Shown here: positions 53,578 to 61,546 of the stretch, one piece after another
Layout of the letters: every line of letters begins with the position of its first letter
Numbering within the stretch: the first letter of the stretch is position 1
Origin: Henriciella sp.
Lineage (GTDB): Bacteria > Pseudomonadota > Alphaproteobacteria > Caulobacterales > Hyphomonadaceae
DNA length: 64,000 nt
Assembly (NCBI GenBank): GCA_021776655.1
Contig: JAJFFK010000002.1
Span: 62,001 to 126,000 of the forward strand
Direction: 5' to 3'
Made by a program: the position numbers and the translations under genes
The notes under the pieces: model-generated
What the model saw: the letters and a program-made list of their open reading frames with translations, nothing else
Databases searched by the model: none
What the model was told of the DNA's origin: nothing

Positions 53578-54690
53578 ATGTCCGATACCGCCCCCCTGTT
53601 CAAACCGCTGACCATTCGCGGCATGACCATCCCTAACCGCATTGTGATGGCACCAATGACAAGAACCTTCTCACCCGGCGGTGTACCGGGCCAGAATGTT
53701 GTTGAGTATTATGAGCGCCGGGCCGAGGCCGATGTCGGTCTGATCGTCACGGAGGGCACGACAGTGGATCGCGGCGGCGCGTCAAATGACCCAAACATTC
53801 CCAACTTCCATTCGCCCGAAGCGCTTGGCGGCTGGGACAGAGTGACCAAAGCCGTGCATGGCAAAGGCGGCAAGATCGCGCCGCAGCTGTGGCATGTTGG
53901 AATGATGCGCAAGCCTGGCACCGGGCCAGACCCCGACGCGACCTCTGACAGTCCATCCGGCAAGACCCATAAGGGCAAACAGGTTCAACCCGAACCAACT
54001 GAGTCCGAGGTGGCCGATATGGTCATGGCCTATGCCAATGGAGCAGGTGACGCGGCCAAGCTCGGCTTTGACGCGATCGAGATCCATGGCGCACATGGCT
54101 ATCTGATCGACGAGTTTTTCTGGGGCGTGATGAATACGCGTGCCGACAAATATGGCGGCGATCTGGTTGCACGCGCCCAATTTGCGGGTGAGATCATTGC
54201 TGAATGCCGCAAGCAGGTTGGCGAGGAGATGCCGATCATCCTGCGTTTCTCGCAGTGGAAACAGCAGGAATATACCGCGCGTCTGGCCCATAACCCGCAA
54301 GAGCTGGAAGCCTTCCTGGGCGTGTTTGCTGATGCCGGTGTGGATGTCTTGCACGCCTCACAGCGGCGCTGGTGGGAGCCGGAATTTCCGGAAGTTGACG
54401 GCGACAAAGGCCTCAATCTGGCTGGCTGGTGCAAGAAGCTGACTGGCCTGCCATCGATCACGGTGGGCTCGGTCGGTCTGTCTTCTGACTTTGCCGAAGC
54501 GTTTCAGGGCAAGGGCTCGAAAACCTCAACCCTCGACGAGGTTATCAACCGCCTCGACAAGGGCGAGTTTGATATGGTCGCCATCGGCCGCGCCCTGTTG
54601 CATGACCCGCTCTGGGCCCAAAAGGTCAAACAGGGCCGTTTGGGCGAGCTATCCGATTATGACGCCAAGGCGCTGGCAACACTCTACTAA
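53578..54690 (+). CDS. Old Yellow Enzyme family NADH:flavin oxidoreductase
   Basis: FMN-dependent ene-reductase of 370 residues. LFKPLTIRGMTIPNRIVMAPM at the start of the barrel, VTEGT, APQLWHVGMM, the active-site EIHGAHGYLIDEFFWGVMNTRADKYGG with its His-x-x-His/Asn-type pair read as HGAHGY, and GRALLHDPLWAQKV at the end. It reduces activated C=C bonds with NAD(P)H; the natural substrate is unknown. GGAG precedes the ATG. Monocistronic, with a family-B palindrome just past the stop. Confidence 0.92.
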   Translation: MSDTAPLFKPLTIRGMTIPNRIVMAPMTRTFSPGGVPGQNVVEYYERRAEADVGLIVTEGTTVDRGGASNDPNIPNFHSPEALGGWDRVTKAVHGKGGKIAPQLWHVGMMRKPGTGPDPDATSDSPSGKTHKGKQVQPEPTESEVADMVMAYANGAGDAAKLGFDAIEIHGAHGYLIDEFFWGVMNTRADKYGGDLVARAQFAGEIIAECRKQVGEEMPIILRFSQWKQQEYTARLAHNPQELEAFLGVFADAGVDVLHASQRRWWEPEFPEVDGDKGLNLAGWCKKLTGLPSITVGSVGLSSDFAEAFQGKGSKTSTLDEVINRLDKGEFDMVAIGRALLHDPLWAQKVKQGRLGELSDYDAKALATLY

Positions 54691-54724
54691 AGCGTTTCAG
54701 ATTTTACCGAAAACACATTGATTA

Positions 54725-54815
54725 TTGTCATCCCAGCCTTGAGCCGGGACCCAGCTAATCTAGGTGCCATTTTTTACGCTGGGTCCCGGATCGCCTACGG
54801 CGTCCGGGATGACAA
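54725..54815. repeat. Family-B palindromic element
   Basis: TTGTCATCCC...GGGATGACAA ends with internal GGGACCCAGC...GCTGGGTCCC, 91 bp, the same two-hairpin layout as 5935-6025. It lies between the convergent OYE gene and the small DUF4287-like frame. Confidence 0.85.
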
Positions 54816-54837
54816 GTAGAGTACTAACCTTTCCAGC

Positions 54838-54966
54838 TCAGGCTGCCTGATACGCGGCCTGTAGCCAGGCTTTGATGACAGTTTGCCATTCATCCAGCGA
54901 TTTGCCAGTTTTCGCAGGTAGATTATCGATCATCGTTTGAGCCGCTTGTTCAGGTGATACGGCCAT
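54838..54966 (-). CDS. Short DUF4287-like protein, probably truncated
   Basis: A 42-residue product with a strong AAGGAGG site. It reads SPEQAAQTMIDNLPAKTGKSLDEW, the N-terminal core of DUF4287-type proteins. Those usually continue to about 70 residues or more; here the frame ends soon after the core and 23 bp before a family-B palindrome. It starts 2 bp after the SRPBCC stop, so it belongs to the ArsR-SRPBCC operon. DUF4287 domains are often found with SRPBCC proteins. Confidence 0.65.
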   Translation of the reverse strand: MAVSPEQAAQTMIDNLPAKTGKSLDEWQTVIKAWLQAAYQAA

Positions 54967-54968
54967 GT

Positions 54969-55538
54969 TCAAACCTCCTTGTTCATTGGGGTAACCATAT
55001 TGCTAGCAGCTTGCAGTGGCCAGTTCTCGATCTTGCAGATTTTCGGCGTGAGCATGCCCATCATTGGAGCCATCCAGAGCAGCATCCGGCCGCTGAACGC
55101 AGGCTTGCCCGTCTCAACCAGAGATTTGAGGTTCTTGATAATGAATGGCCCGCCTTGCGCCATGGACTTCTCGGTCTTGGATCCCACAGGCACATTCTCG
55201 GTAATCAGGGAGAACTCAACCCCATCGGGCGTCTCTTTAAGCTCGTAGATTACCGTGCAGGGCGCATCCTCAAGCGTGGTGAATTTCATCGTGTGGGCAT
55301 AGCGATGCGGCGGCGAAAAATCGAGCACTTCACCGACGACGCTGGCGAATTTTCGATTTGGCGTAATCATCCGCATGGCGGCGCCGGTTTTCAAGCCGTT
55401 TTCGGTGTCACAAACGCCGCCAAAAAAGAACGGCAGAACTTCGTCTGTCTTGACCAGCGTGTCCCAGACCGTCTCAATCGGGGCCTTGATCAGCGTCTTG
55501 TAGATCGCACGGTTTGGTGCAGGTTTCTCGTCACTCAT
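54969..55538 (-). CDS. SRPBCC (AHSA1-like) domain protein
   Basis: A 189-residue START/Bet v1-like protein. Domain marks are IYKTLIKAPIETVWDTLVKTDEVLPFFFGG near the N terminus, PPHRYAHTMKF, TVIYELKETPDGVEFSL, and a helix at about 135-165. ATG 55538 overlaps the ArsR stop by 8 bp. The ArsR-SRPBCC pair is a widespread alphaproteobacterial operon, apparently autoregulated; the ligand is unknown. A C-terminal hydrophobic stretch (GRMLLWMAPMMGMLTPK) is unusual for the family. Confidence 0.87.
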   Translation of the reverse strand: MSDEKPAPNRAIYKTLIKAPIETVWDTLVKTDEVLPFFFGGVCDTENGLKTGAAMRMITPNRKFASVVGEVLDFSPPHRYAHTMKFTTLEDAPCTVIYELKETPDGVEFSLITENVPVGSKTEKSMAQGGPFIIKNLKSLVETGKPAFSGRMLLWMAPMMGMLTPKICKIENWPLQAASNMVTPMNKEV

Positions 55539-55881
55539 TGATCTGGTCTTTCCTCTTAGCTGCGCCTTCAGCAGCATATTTGATATTGGCAATCCGCTCG
55601 GCAAAGGGCGCATCAATGGCGTTGATCCAGCGATCACGGACCAATTGGATCGGCACGGTATTGATATAGAGACAACGTTTGCGGCCTTGTTTCTCACTGA
55701 CGATCAGTCCGGCACGGTCCAGCACGCTCAGATGGTTCATGATTGCAATCCGGCTGACATCGAAGGCCTGCGCCAGTTCGCCGACACCCTGGCCCGGCCT
55801 GGCCTTGAGCAGGTCAAGGATTTGCCGCCTTATGGCGTGCGCAAGCGCGTGGAAAATATCGTCCATGTCATCATTAGTCAT
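55531..55881 (-). CDS. ArsR-family transcriptional regulator
   Basis: A 116-residue winged-helix repressor. HALAHAIRRQILDLLKARPGQGVGELAQAF leads to the recognition helix SRIAIMNHLSVLDRAGLIV and the wing EKQGRKRCLYINTVPI. No ELCVCDL-type metal motif, so it is probably not a metal sensor. First gene of the operon with SRPBCC and the short DUF4287-like gene. The upstream AT-rich stretch (55882-55905, ATATTGTAATTACTATATTA on the plus strand) may be its operator. Confidence 0.88.
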   Translation of the reverse strand: MTNDDMDDIFHALAHAIRRQILDLLKARPGQGVGELAQAFDVSRIAIMNHLSVLDRAGLIVSEKQGRKRCLYINTVPIQLVRDRWINAIDAPFAERIANIKYAAEGAAKRKDQINE

Positions 55882-55991
55882 ATTGTAATTACTATATTAC
55901 CTTTTGATTGAGTCAAGCGCTGTTTTCTAACCCATCTGAAACGTCTTGAAAAAAAATGACGCATGTGTCACTTTTAAAATTGGAGACACAC

Positions 55992-56186
55992 ATGACTGCA
56001 ATCATCAAAACCATTTTTAATTATGGCGCGCTGATCTTCGCATTCGGCTTTCTCGCGCCGCTATTTGCGCAGCTGATCTCGCAGGTCGGATGGACCCCGC
56101 CCTTTGGCTTGTCGCCGATCTTGGCGGGACTGATTGTTGCGGGGGCATACGGATTGATGGCTCAACTCCGAGGGCGCTGGATATGA
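55992..56186 (+). CDS. Small membrane protein coupled to desaturase
   Basis: A 64-residue protein with two hydrophobic helices (YGALIFAFGFLAPLFAQLI and PILAGLIVAGAYGLMAQL). ATG 55992 follows TTGGAGAC. Its stop overlaps the desaturase start (ATGA). No recognised family. Tight coupling suggests a small accessory subunit or stabiliser of the membrane desaturase. Confidence 0.75.
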   Translation: MTAIIKTIFNYGALIFAFGFLAPLFAQLISQVGWTPPFGLSPILAGLIVAGAYGLMAQLRGRWI

Positions 56187-57058
56187 GTGAAACCTCTGAA
56201 AACGCAGGCCTGTCCGACACCGAACTGATGCGGGTGGAGCGCGAGATTGCGCGCCGCCATATCGGCAAGTTCCCATACCTTGCTGTGATCTGGGCCTTCA
56301 CCAATCTGACGATCTGGCTAGCGCTTTGGCCGCTGGTCATGACGGGTACGATCCCGCTTTGGCTTGGGTTTTTGATCGCGACAGCGAACTTGATGCTGTC
56401 ATACCTGCCATCACATGAGGCCCAACATGACATTATTGCCCGCCCCGGTGACAGATTGCGCTGGTTGAATGAGATGGTCGGGCATATGTCGATCATCCCG
56501 CTGGTCTTGCCTTACCGCGTCGCCCGCTACACCCATTTGGAGCATCACAAACACACCAATGACCCCGCCCTCGACCCTGATTATTCGGTCACTGCGCCGG
56601 GGCCGTGGTCAGCCATTTGGGGCAGTCTGAAAAACCGGCAGCCGGGATCAAAAGGCGGTACAAATGCGTATGGCGACACGCTTGAGCGGATCGGGCGATC
56701 TGATACGATTATCGAAGCTGTCCTGTATGAGCTGGTCTATTACGGCATTCTGTTCGCGCTGGCCTGGACAGGCTTCGCGTTTGAAGCGGCCCTGCTATGG
56801 TGGTTGCCGCGCCATATCGCGCTGACTTATATTCAGTATTATCTCAGCTGGGCACCGCATCATCCGGGCACTGAAAAGACCCGCTATCGCAACACAAGAA
56901 GCTTCCGCTCGATCTTTGGCAATATCGGTTCAATGGGCATGCAATACCATATCGTCCACCACCTGCACCCGCGCATTCCGCTTTACCGAACACCGCGTGC
57001 TTATTGGGAGATGAAAGATGTTCTGGCCGCTAAAGGCGCGCAGATCGACGAGCTTTAG
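56183..57058 (+). CDS. Membrane fatty-acid desaturase/hydroxylase family protein
   Basis: A di-iron membrane enzyme of 291 residues. The three histidine boxes are complete: HEAQHD (78-83), HLEHHKH (118-124) and HIVHHLHP near residue 257. Four membrane segments. The spacing is that of the FA_desaturase superfamily, which also includes carotenoid hydroxylases; the substrate is not determined. Electron donor genes are not adjacent. Start set at 56183 by ATGA coupling with the small membrane protein. Confidence 0.88.
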   Translation: MSETSENAGLSDTELMRVEREIARRHIGKFPYLAVIWAFTNLTIWLALWPLVMTGTIPLWLGFLIATANLMLSYLPSHEAQHDIIARPGDRLRWLNEMVGHMSIIPLVLPYRVARYTHLEHHKHTNDPALDPDYSVTAPGPWSAIWGSLKNRQPGSKGGTNAYGDTLERIGRSDTIIEAVLYELVYYGILFALAWTGFAFEAALLWWLPRHIALTYIQYYLSWAPHHPGTEKTRYRNTRSFRSIFGNIGSMGMQYHIVHHLHPRIPLYRTPRAYWEMKDVLAAKGAQIDEL

Positions 57059-57060
57059 AC

Positions 57061-57534
57061 CTACCACTCGCCGATATTTTCCATACTCGCCCACGGCTCA
57101 TGCACAGGCAACGGGTCACCCTTTTGCAACAGCTCAACCGAGATACCAGCCGGTGAACGCACGAACGCCATACGACCATCGCGCGGCGGGCGACTAAGCG
57201 TAACGCCAAGTTTCTGGAACTGTTCACAAGCTGCGTAGATATCGCCGACACGGTATGCGAGATGGCCGAAATTGCGTCCGCCTTCATAATCTTCTGGGTC
57301 CCAATTATGGGTCAGCTCAACCATCGGGATATTCAATTGGGTTGGGCGCACGCCCTCAGGAATGCCGCCGCAACGATCAATATCATCCTTTGAAGCGAGA
57401 AAAACCAAAGTGAAACGACCCTGCTCGCTGTCAAAACGTGTCACCTCTTGCAGGCCAAGACCCTCAACATAGAATTTCAGCGCGGCGTCGATATCACCAA
57501 CCCGAACCATCGTGTGCAAAAACTCGACACTCAT
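57061..57534 (-). CDS. Glyoxalase I-like VOC protein
   Basis: A 157-residue VOC protein resembling lactoylglutathione lyase. Metal ligands of GloA are visible: His7 in EFLHTMVRV, Glu in IPMVELTHNWDPEDY, His in NFGHLAYRV, and Glu in GISVELLQKG. H/E/H/E ligands and the short loop fit Ni/Co-type bacterial GloA. It removes methylglyoxal as a glutathione adduct. Overlaps the upstream membrane-protein gene by ATGA. Confidence 0.85.
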   Translation of the reverse strand: MSVEFLHTMVRVGDIDAALKFYVEGLGLQEVTRFDSEQGRFTLVFLASKDDIDRCGGIPEGVRPTQLNIPMVELTHNWDPEDYEGGRNFGHLAYRVGDIYAACEQFQKLGVTLSRPPRDGRMAFVRSPAGISVELLQKGDPLPVHEPWASMENIGEW

Positions 57535-58010
57535 TTAGCCTTCTCCGTCAGCCGTCTTTCTTCAGATTTCAGCGACGGGCGTTTGCGTGAATAGTGAAAA
57601 ACCGTAACCCCGGCAAGCAGGCCGACATAGATCGCCATGATCACAATAAACATCACAAAGTCGCCCAGAATACCGGTCATGCGTCGACCCCGGAACGCGA
57701 TATTGTAATTGTCTTCCGACCAATCGCTGAGGGCCAGGCTCGTTTCGAAAAAGATTGAGACAAGCAATGGCAAGGTCAGCAGCGCAAGCAGCGCAACCCC
57801 GCACTGATAGGTCTGCAGGCGCGGTGCCTCAGCGCGTACATAGGCCTGAATATATTCATCGCGGTCAATCCGAGCGTCGAGCAACTCCTTCTCGACATTT
57901 GAATCATAAACCTCGCCGGCAAAATCCGGCAATTTGTACCAGCGCCATACAATCGAAGCTGCCCAGATCAAAGCCACAGCCAGCATTCCGAAATAGAGTG
58001 GTAAAACCAT
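57531..58010 (-). CDS. Hypothetical membrane protein
   Basis: A 159-residue protein with three membrane helices: FGMLAVALIWAASIVW near the N terminus, CGVALLALLTLPLLVSIFFE in the middle and GDFVMFIVIMAIYVGLLAGVTVF before a basic cytosolic tail (SRKRPSLKSEERR). Acidic loop between helices 1 and 2 (VEKELLDARIDRDEY). No recognised family. Translationally coupled to the glyoxalase gene. Confidence 0.75.
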   Translation of the reverse strand: MVLPLYFGMLAVALIWAASIVWRWYKLPDFAGEVYDSNVEKELLDARIDRDEYIQAYVRAEAPRLQTYQCGVALLALLTLPLLVSIFFETSLALSDWSEDNYNIAFRGRRMTGILGDFVMFIVIMAIYVGLLAGVTVFHYSRKRPSLKSEERRLTEKAK

Positions 58011-58048
58011 TATGAAACATATCCTGTCTTGCGCCGATGCGCAGCAGG

Positions 58049-58930
58049 TTAAGCGGCGCGCACCTTTTCATAAGTCAGCATAGCGCGTTTGCGTGCCGTA
58101 CCCCAATGGTAATTATGTAACCGGTCATCAGATGCAAGCGCCCGGTGACAGGGGATCAGCCAGGAAATATTGTTCGCACCGATCGCCGTACCCGCTGCAC
58201 GCGCCGCTTTAGGATTGCCTGCTCGCGCCGCGACTTGCCCATAGGACCAGGTTTCCCCGGCTGGAATCTCAAGCAAGGCTCGCCAGACCTGACGCCTGAA
58301 CAATGTGCCATACATCGCCAAGGCGATCTCACCGCCATCGCCAAAAATACGTCCAGCCCAGCGTTCCGCTTCGCTATCGTCGCGCGTGATGTCGGCATTG
58401 CGATGACGGGTGGATAGATCCTTAAACACGTCTGCCTCACGATAACCCGGATGCAGGAAGCCGGTCTTGTGATCCACCCCCTCATCCGCAAAACCAAGCG
58501 CGCAAAGCCCGCGCGGCGAGATTAGAAACACGCCTATCCCAAACGGTGTCAGCGCGCGCCCAATCGTCAGACGCGCGTCTGCACCGCCAGATTTCGCTTC
58601 GCCCGGCGACAAGCCTTCATGCGCGATGAACAGGTCATGCAGGCGTGAGGGTGAGGACAAACCAGCCGCATAGGTGGCGTCCAGAACACTCGCACCCTGG
58701 CGTAGCAAATCACCCGCCTCGCCATGCGCCAGCGCACTTTGATATTGACGCGGGCTGATCCCGGCCCAGCGGCTGAACTCGCGCTGAAAGTGACTAGGTG
58801 ACAGGCTCACCGCCCCTGCGCAAGCCGCCAGGTCTGGCCAATCGCGCCAGGTATCACCCAACATTTCCAAGGCATCAGCCATCCGGTGATACGCGACAGA
58901 GCGCACAGAGAGAGAAAGAATATCGGTCAT
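58049..58930 (-). CDS. Ada-like protein: AraC-type HTH plus O6-alkylguanine-DNA alkyltransferase
   Basis: A 293-residue two-domain protein. The N-terminal AraC-type helix-turn-helix region (about 10-105) contains ACAGAVSLSPSHFQREFSRWAGISPRQYQSAL. The C-terminal methyltransferase domain (about 120-290) contains the acceptor LIPCHRAL with Cys261 and the helix YGQVAARAGNPKAARAAGTAIGANN. The phosphotriester-accepting N-terminal Ada zinc domain (Cys4) is absent, so it repairs O6-alkylguanine but should not sense phosphotriesters in the classical Ada way. ATG 58930 chosen. Confidence 0.88.
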   Translation of the reverse strand: MTDILSLSVRSVAYHRMADALEMLGDTWRDWPDLAACAGAVSLSPSHFQREFSRWAGISPRQYQSALAHGEAGDLLRQGASVLDATYAAGLSSPSRLHDLFIAHEGLSPGEAKSGGADARLTIGRALTPFGIGVFLISPRGLCALGFADEGVDHKTGFLHPGYREADVFKDLSTRHRNADITRDDSEAERWAGRIFGDGGEIALAMYGTLFRRQVWRALLEIPAGETWSYGQVAARAGNPKAARAAGTAIGANNISWLIPCHRALASDDRLHNYHWGTARKRAMLTYEKVRAA

Positions 58931-59076
58931 GAGAACAGGTTTGCCGCGACTTGGACCGTCCCGCCACCCGTTTCTTGCGCTTGGGCCTCTAAAGGCCAAA
59001 CATTTCTTTCCGTTTGGCCATAGATTGCCGCCGCGCAAGCCTGATATTGTCGCCAAAATCAGATAGGAGGACCCTT

Positions 59077-59928
59077 ATGAAAGAGCTTGAAGGCAAAACT
59101 GCATTCGTCACTGGAGCCGCCTCTGGCATAGGCCTGGGGATCACAACAGCATTGGCGCAGGCTGGCGTGAAAGTCATGCTCTGCGACATTGAACAAGAGG
59201 CTCTGGACAAAGCTCTGGCTGATCTGCGCCAGACCAATGCCGATGTCGAAGGCGTCCTCGCCGATGTGTCACTGAAAGACCAATTGCAAGCGGCGGCTGA
59301 GGCCACGATTGAACGCTTTGGCAAGGTCCACATCTTGGTCAACAATGCCGGGGTTGGCGGCGGTGGATCATATGACAGTTGGAGCCAGAATGGCTGGGAT
59401 TGGACGATGGCGGTTAATGTCATGGGGGTCGTCCATGGCGTCGAAATCTTTGGCCCGCTGATCGAATCGCATGGTGAGGGCGGACAGATCGTCTCAACCG
59501 CCTCCGTTGCTGGCTTGATGGCTTCAAGCAGTGCACCCTATTTCGCATCAAAGTATAGCGTCGTTGCCTTGTCCGAAGGCTTGCGGGTTGAACTGGCCCC
59601 GCGCGGGATTGGCGTGTCGGTCCTCTGCCCCGGCATTATTCGTACGCAAATACTGGAATCAGGTCGCAACATGCCAGACCGGTTTGGCGGCAGTGTCGAC
59701 GAATTATTCAACCCCGGTGACCGCGACAACGAACTTGCTACCGCATTCCGCGCCCGCGTCGAATCCGGAATTGACCCGCTATACGTTGGCGAATTGGTGC
59801 GCGAAGGCATCGAGAAGGATTGGGATTATATCCTCACCGACACGGAATTCGAGCCGATCATTCAAGCCCGCTTTGACGCCATCAAAGCCGCCTATGATCG
59901 GATCCGCGACCGCGAACCCCGATACTAG
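59077..59928 (+). CDS. Short-chain dehydrogenase/reductase
   Basis: Classical SDR of 283 residues behind AGGAGG. Cofactor motif TAFVTGAASGIGLGI (TGxxxGxG), then CDIE after beta-2 (an acidic residue favouring NAD+), NNAGVG, catalytic Ser-Tyr-Lys in STASVAGLMAS...PYFASKYSVVALSEGL, and PGIIRT. C-terminal extension of about 60 residues as in the longer SDR subgroup. The substrate is unknown. Convergent with the NtrC-type regulator, 2-bp gap. Confidence 0.88.
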   Translation: MKELEGKTAFVTGAASGIGLGITTALAQAGVKVMLCDIEQEALDKALADLRQTNADVEGVLADVSLKDQLQAAAEATIERFGKVHILVNNAGVGGGGSYDSWSQNGWDWTMAVNVMGVVHGVEIFGPLIESHGEGGQIVSTASVAGLMASSSAPYFASKYSVVALSEGLRVELAPRGIGVSVLCPGIIRTQILESGRNMPDRFGGSVDELFNPGDRDNELATAFRARVESGIDPLYVGELVREGIEKDWDYILTDTEFEPIIQARFDAIKAAYDRIRDREPRY

Positions 59929-59930
59929 GC

Positions 59931-61403
59931 CTAGCCCGCCTTGCGCTTGGTTTCGTCATCGAGACCATACTCACGCACTTTTCGATACAGGGTCGAGCGG
60001 CCAATCCCGAGACGGCGGCTAACCTCTGACATGTGTCCAGCATAATGCTCAATCGCAAAGGCAATCAGGTCACGCTCGACATCTGACAGGCAGCGCACGT
60101 CGCCATCTGCCATAACCGGAACCGGGCTGTTACCTGCATCCGCCATGACAGGTGCCATGACTTGCACATCATCCTTGCTCGGACGGCCCTGCTCAGGCAG
60201 GTCCGGCAAGCTCGATATTTCTGGCAAAATGCCCGAGATTTGCGGGAAGTCATGAGGCTCCAGCGTCTCGGTTTCACACAAGACAACTGCGCGGAACACA
60301 GCGTTCTCAAGCTGGCGAACATTGCCGGGCCAATCGAAGGCTGACAGCATTTTCAGCGTATCCTTCGAGGCCCCGCCAATCCGTGCGCCTTCAGAAGCAT
60401 TGAACCGGCCGATGAAATGCTCAACCAGAGCAGGTATATCCTCAATACGCTCTCGCAGAGCAGGCATTTCGAGGGGGAACACGTTCATCCGATAATACAG
60501 GTCTTCGCGAAACGCGCCCTCTTTGACACGGCTGGCAAGGTCACGGTTGGTCGCAGAGATGATCCGCACGTCGACCTTGACCGGGCGACGCGCGCCGACC
60601 GGATCAACTTCACCTTCTTGTAAAGCGCGCAACAATTTGACCTGTGTGTCGAGCGGCAATTCACCAACTTCATCTAGGAAGAGCGTCCCGCCATCGGCTT
60701 CAACAAATTTGCCTGCCGAGCGTGCAACAGCGCCTGTAAACGCGCCCTTTTCATGCCCGAACAGGATGCTCTCAACCAGATTTTCCGGGATCGCACCGCA
60801 GTTCACAGCGATGAAAGGCTTACCAGAACGATCCGATGCGCCTTGGATACAACGCGCAATCACTTCCTTGCCAACGCCGCTTTCACCGAGAATCAGAACC
60901 GGAATATCTGAAGCGGCTGCGCGCTGTCCAAGCCGCAAGACCTGGCGCATGATCGGGGCCGCCGCAATCATGTCTTCAAAGCCCATTCCGCCTTCCGATT
61001 TACGCGTCAGGCGTTTGACCTCACCCGTCAATGTTGACAGTTTCAGGGCGTTTCGAATTGACACAACCACCCGTTCCGGACTGGCGGGCTTAACGATAAA
61101 GTCGACAGCTCCGGCCCGCATCGCCGACACAATCGTATCAATTCCGCTGGTCGCGGTCAGCATAACAATTGGCAGTTCAGGGCGGCGCTCGGTTAGCATT
61201 TCAAGCGTATCCATACCCGACAGACCAGGCATGGTCAGGTCGAGCAAGACAACATCTGCCCCGGCATTGGCATCAGTCGCGATTGCAACACCCGTCTCAC
61301 CATCAGGCGCTGTTCGACACGCAAAGCCTGCCTTCTCAACCGCAGCAGTCAGCAAGCGGCGTTGTGTCGGATCATCATCGATTACCAGAACGGTCTTAGC
61401 CAT
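59931..61403 (-). CDS. Sigma-54-dependent response regulator (NtrC family)
   Basis: A 490-residue three-domain activator. Receiver domain (1-120) with phospho-acceptor Asp55 in VVLLDLTMPG; AAA+ domain (about 145-375) with Walker A GESGVGKE (173-180) and the sigma-54 contact loop GAFTGA (220-225). The Fis-type helix-turn-helix at the C terminus (about 440-485) contains SEVSRRLGIGRSTLYRKVREYG. It activates sigma-54 promoters once phosphorylated. No histidine kinase partner or sigma-54 promoter is apparent nearby, so the target is unknown. Confidence 0.93.
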   Translation of the reverse strand: MAKTVLVIDDDPTQRRLLTAAVEKAGFACRTAPDGETGVAIATDANAGADVVLLDLTMPGLSGMDTLEMLTERRPELPIVMLTATSGIDTIVSAMRAGAVDFIVKPASPERVVVSIRNALKLSTLTGEVKRLTRKSEGGMGFEDMIAAAPIMRQVLRLGQRAAASDIPVLILGESGVGKEVIARCIQGASDRSGKPFIAVNCGAIPENLVESILFGHEKGAFTGAVARSAGKFVEADGGTLFLDEVGELPLDTQVKLLRALQEGEVDPVGARRPVKVDVRIISATNRDLASRVKEGAFREDLYYRMNVFPLEMPALRERIEDIPALVEHFIGRFNASEGARIGGASKDTLKMLSAFDWPGNVRQLENAVFRAVVLCETETLEPHDFPQISGILPEISSLPDLPEQGRPSKDDVQVMAPVMADAGNSPVPVMADGDVRCLSDVERDLIAFAIEHYAGHMSEVSRRLGIGRSTLYRKVREYGLDDETKRKAG

Positions 61404-61546
61404 GTTTCATCACCTTGTGCAGACCACGTATCTAGTGACGTGGTTCATTTCGCTACGCCCCGTAATGGCACAGAGAGGTGAGGTTATGGTTCAGGTGATC
61501 GATTGAATTTAATCGAATCTTTTTGAGCGCCCTGCTTTGGGATCGC

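Noticed and set aside
60523-61506. Long plus-strand open frame (327 codons) opposite the NtrC-type regulator
   Set aside because: Ser/Arg/Pro-rich shadow; the minus-strand regulator has all expected motifs.
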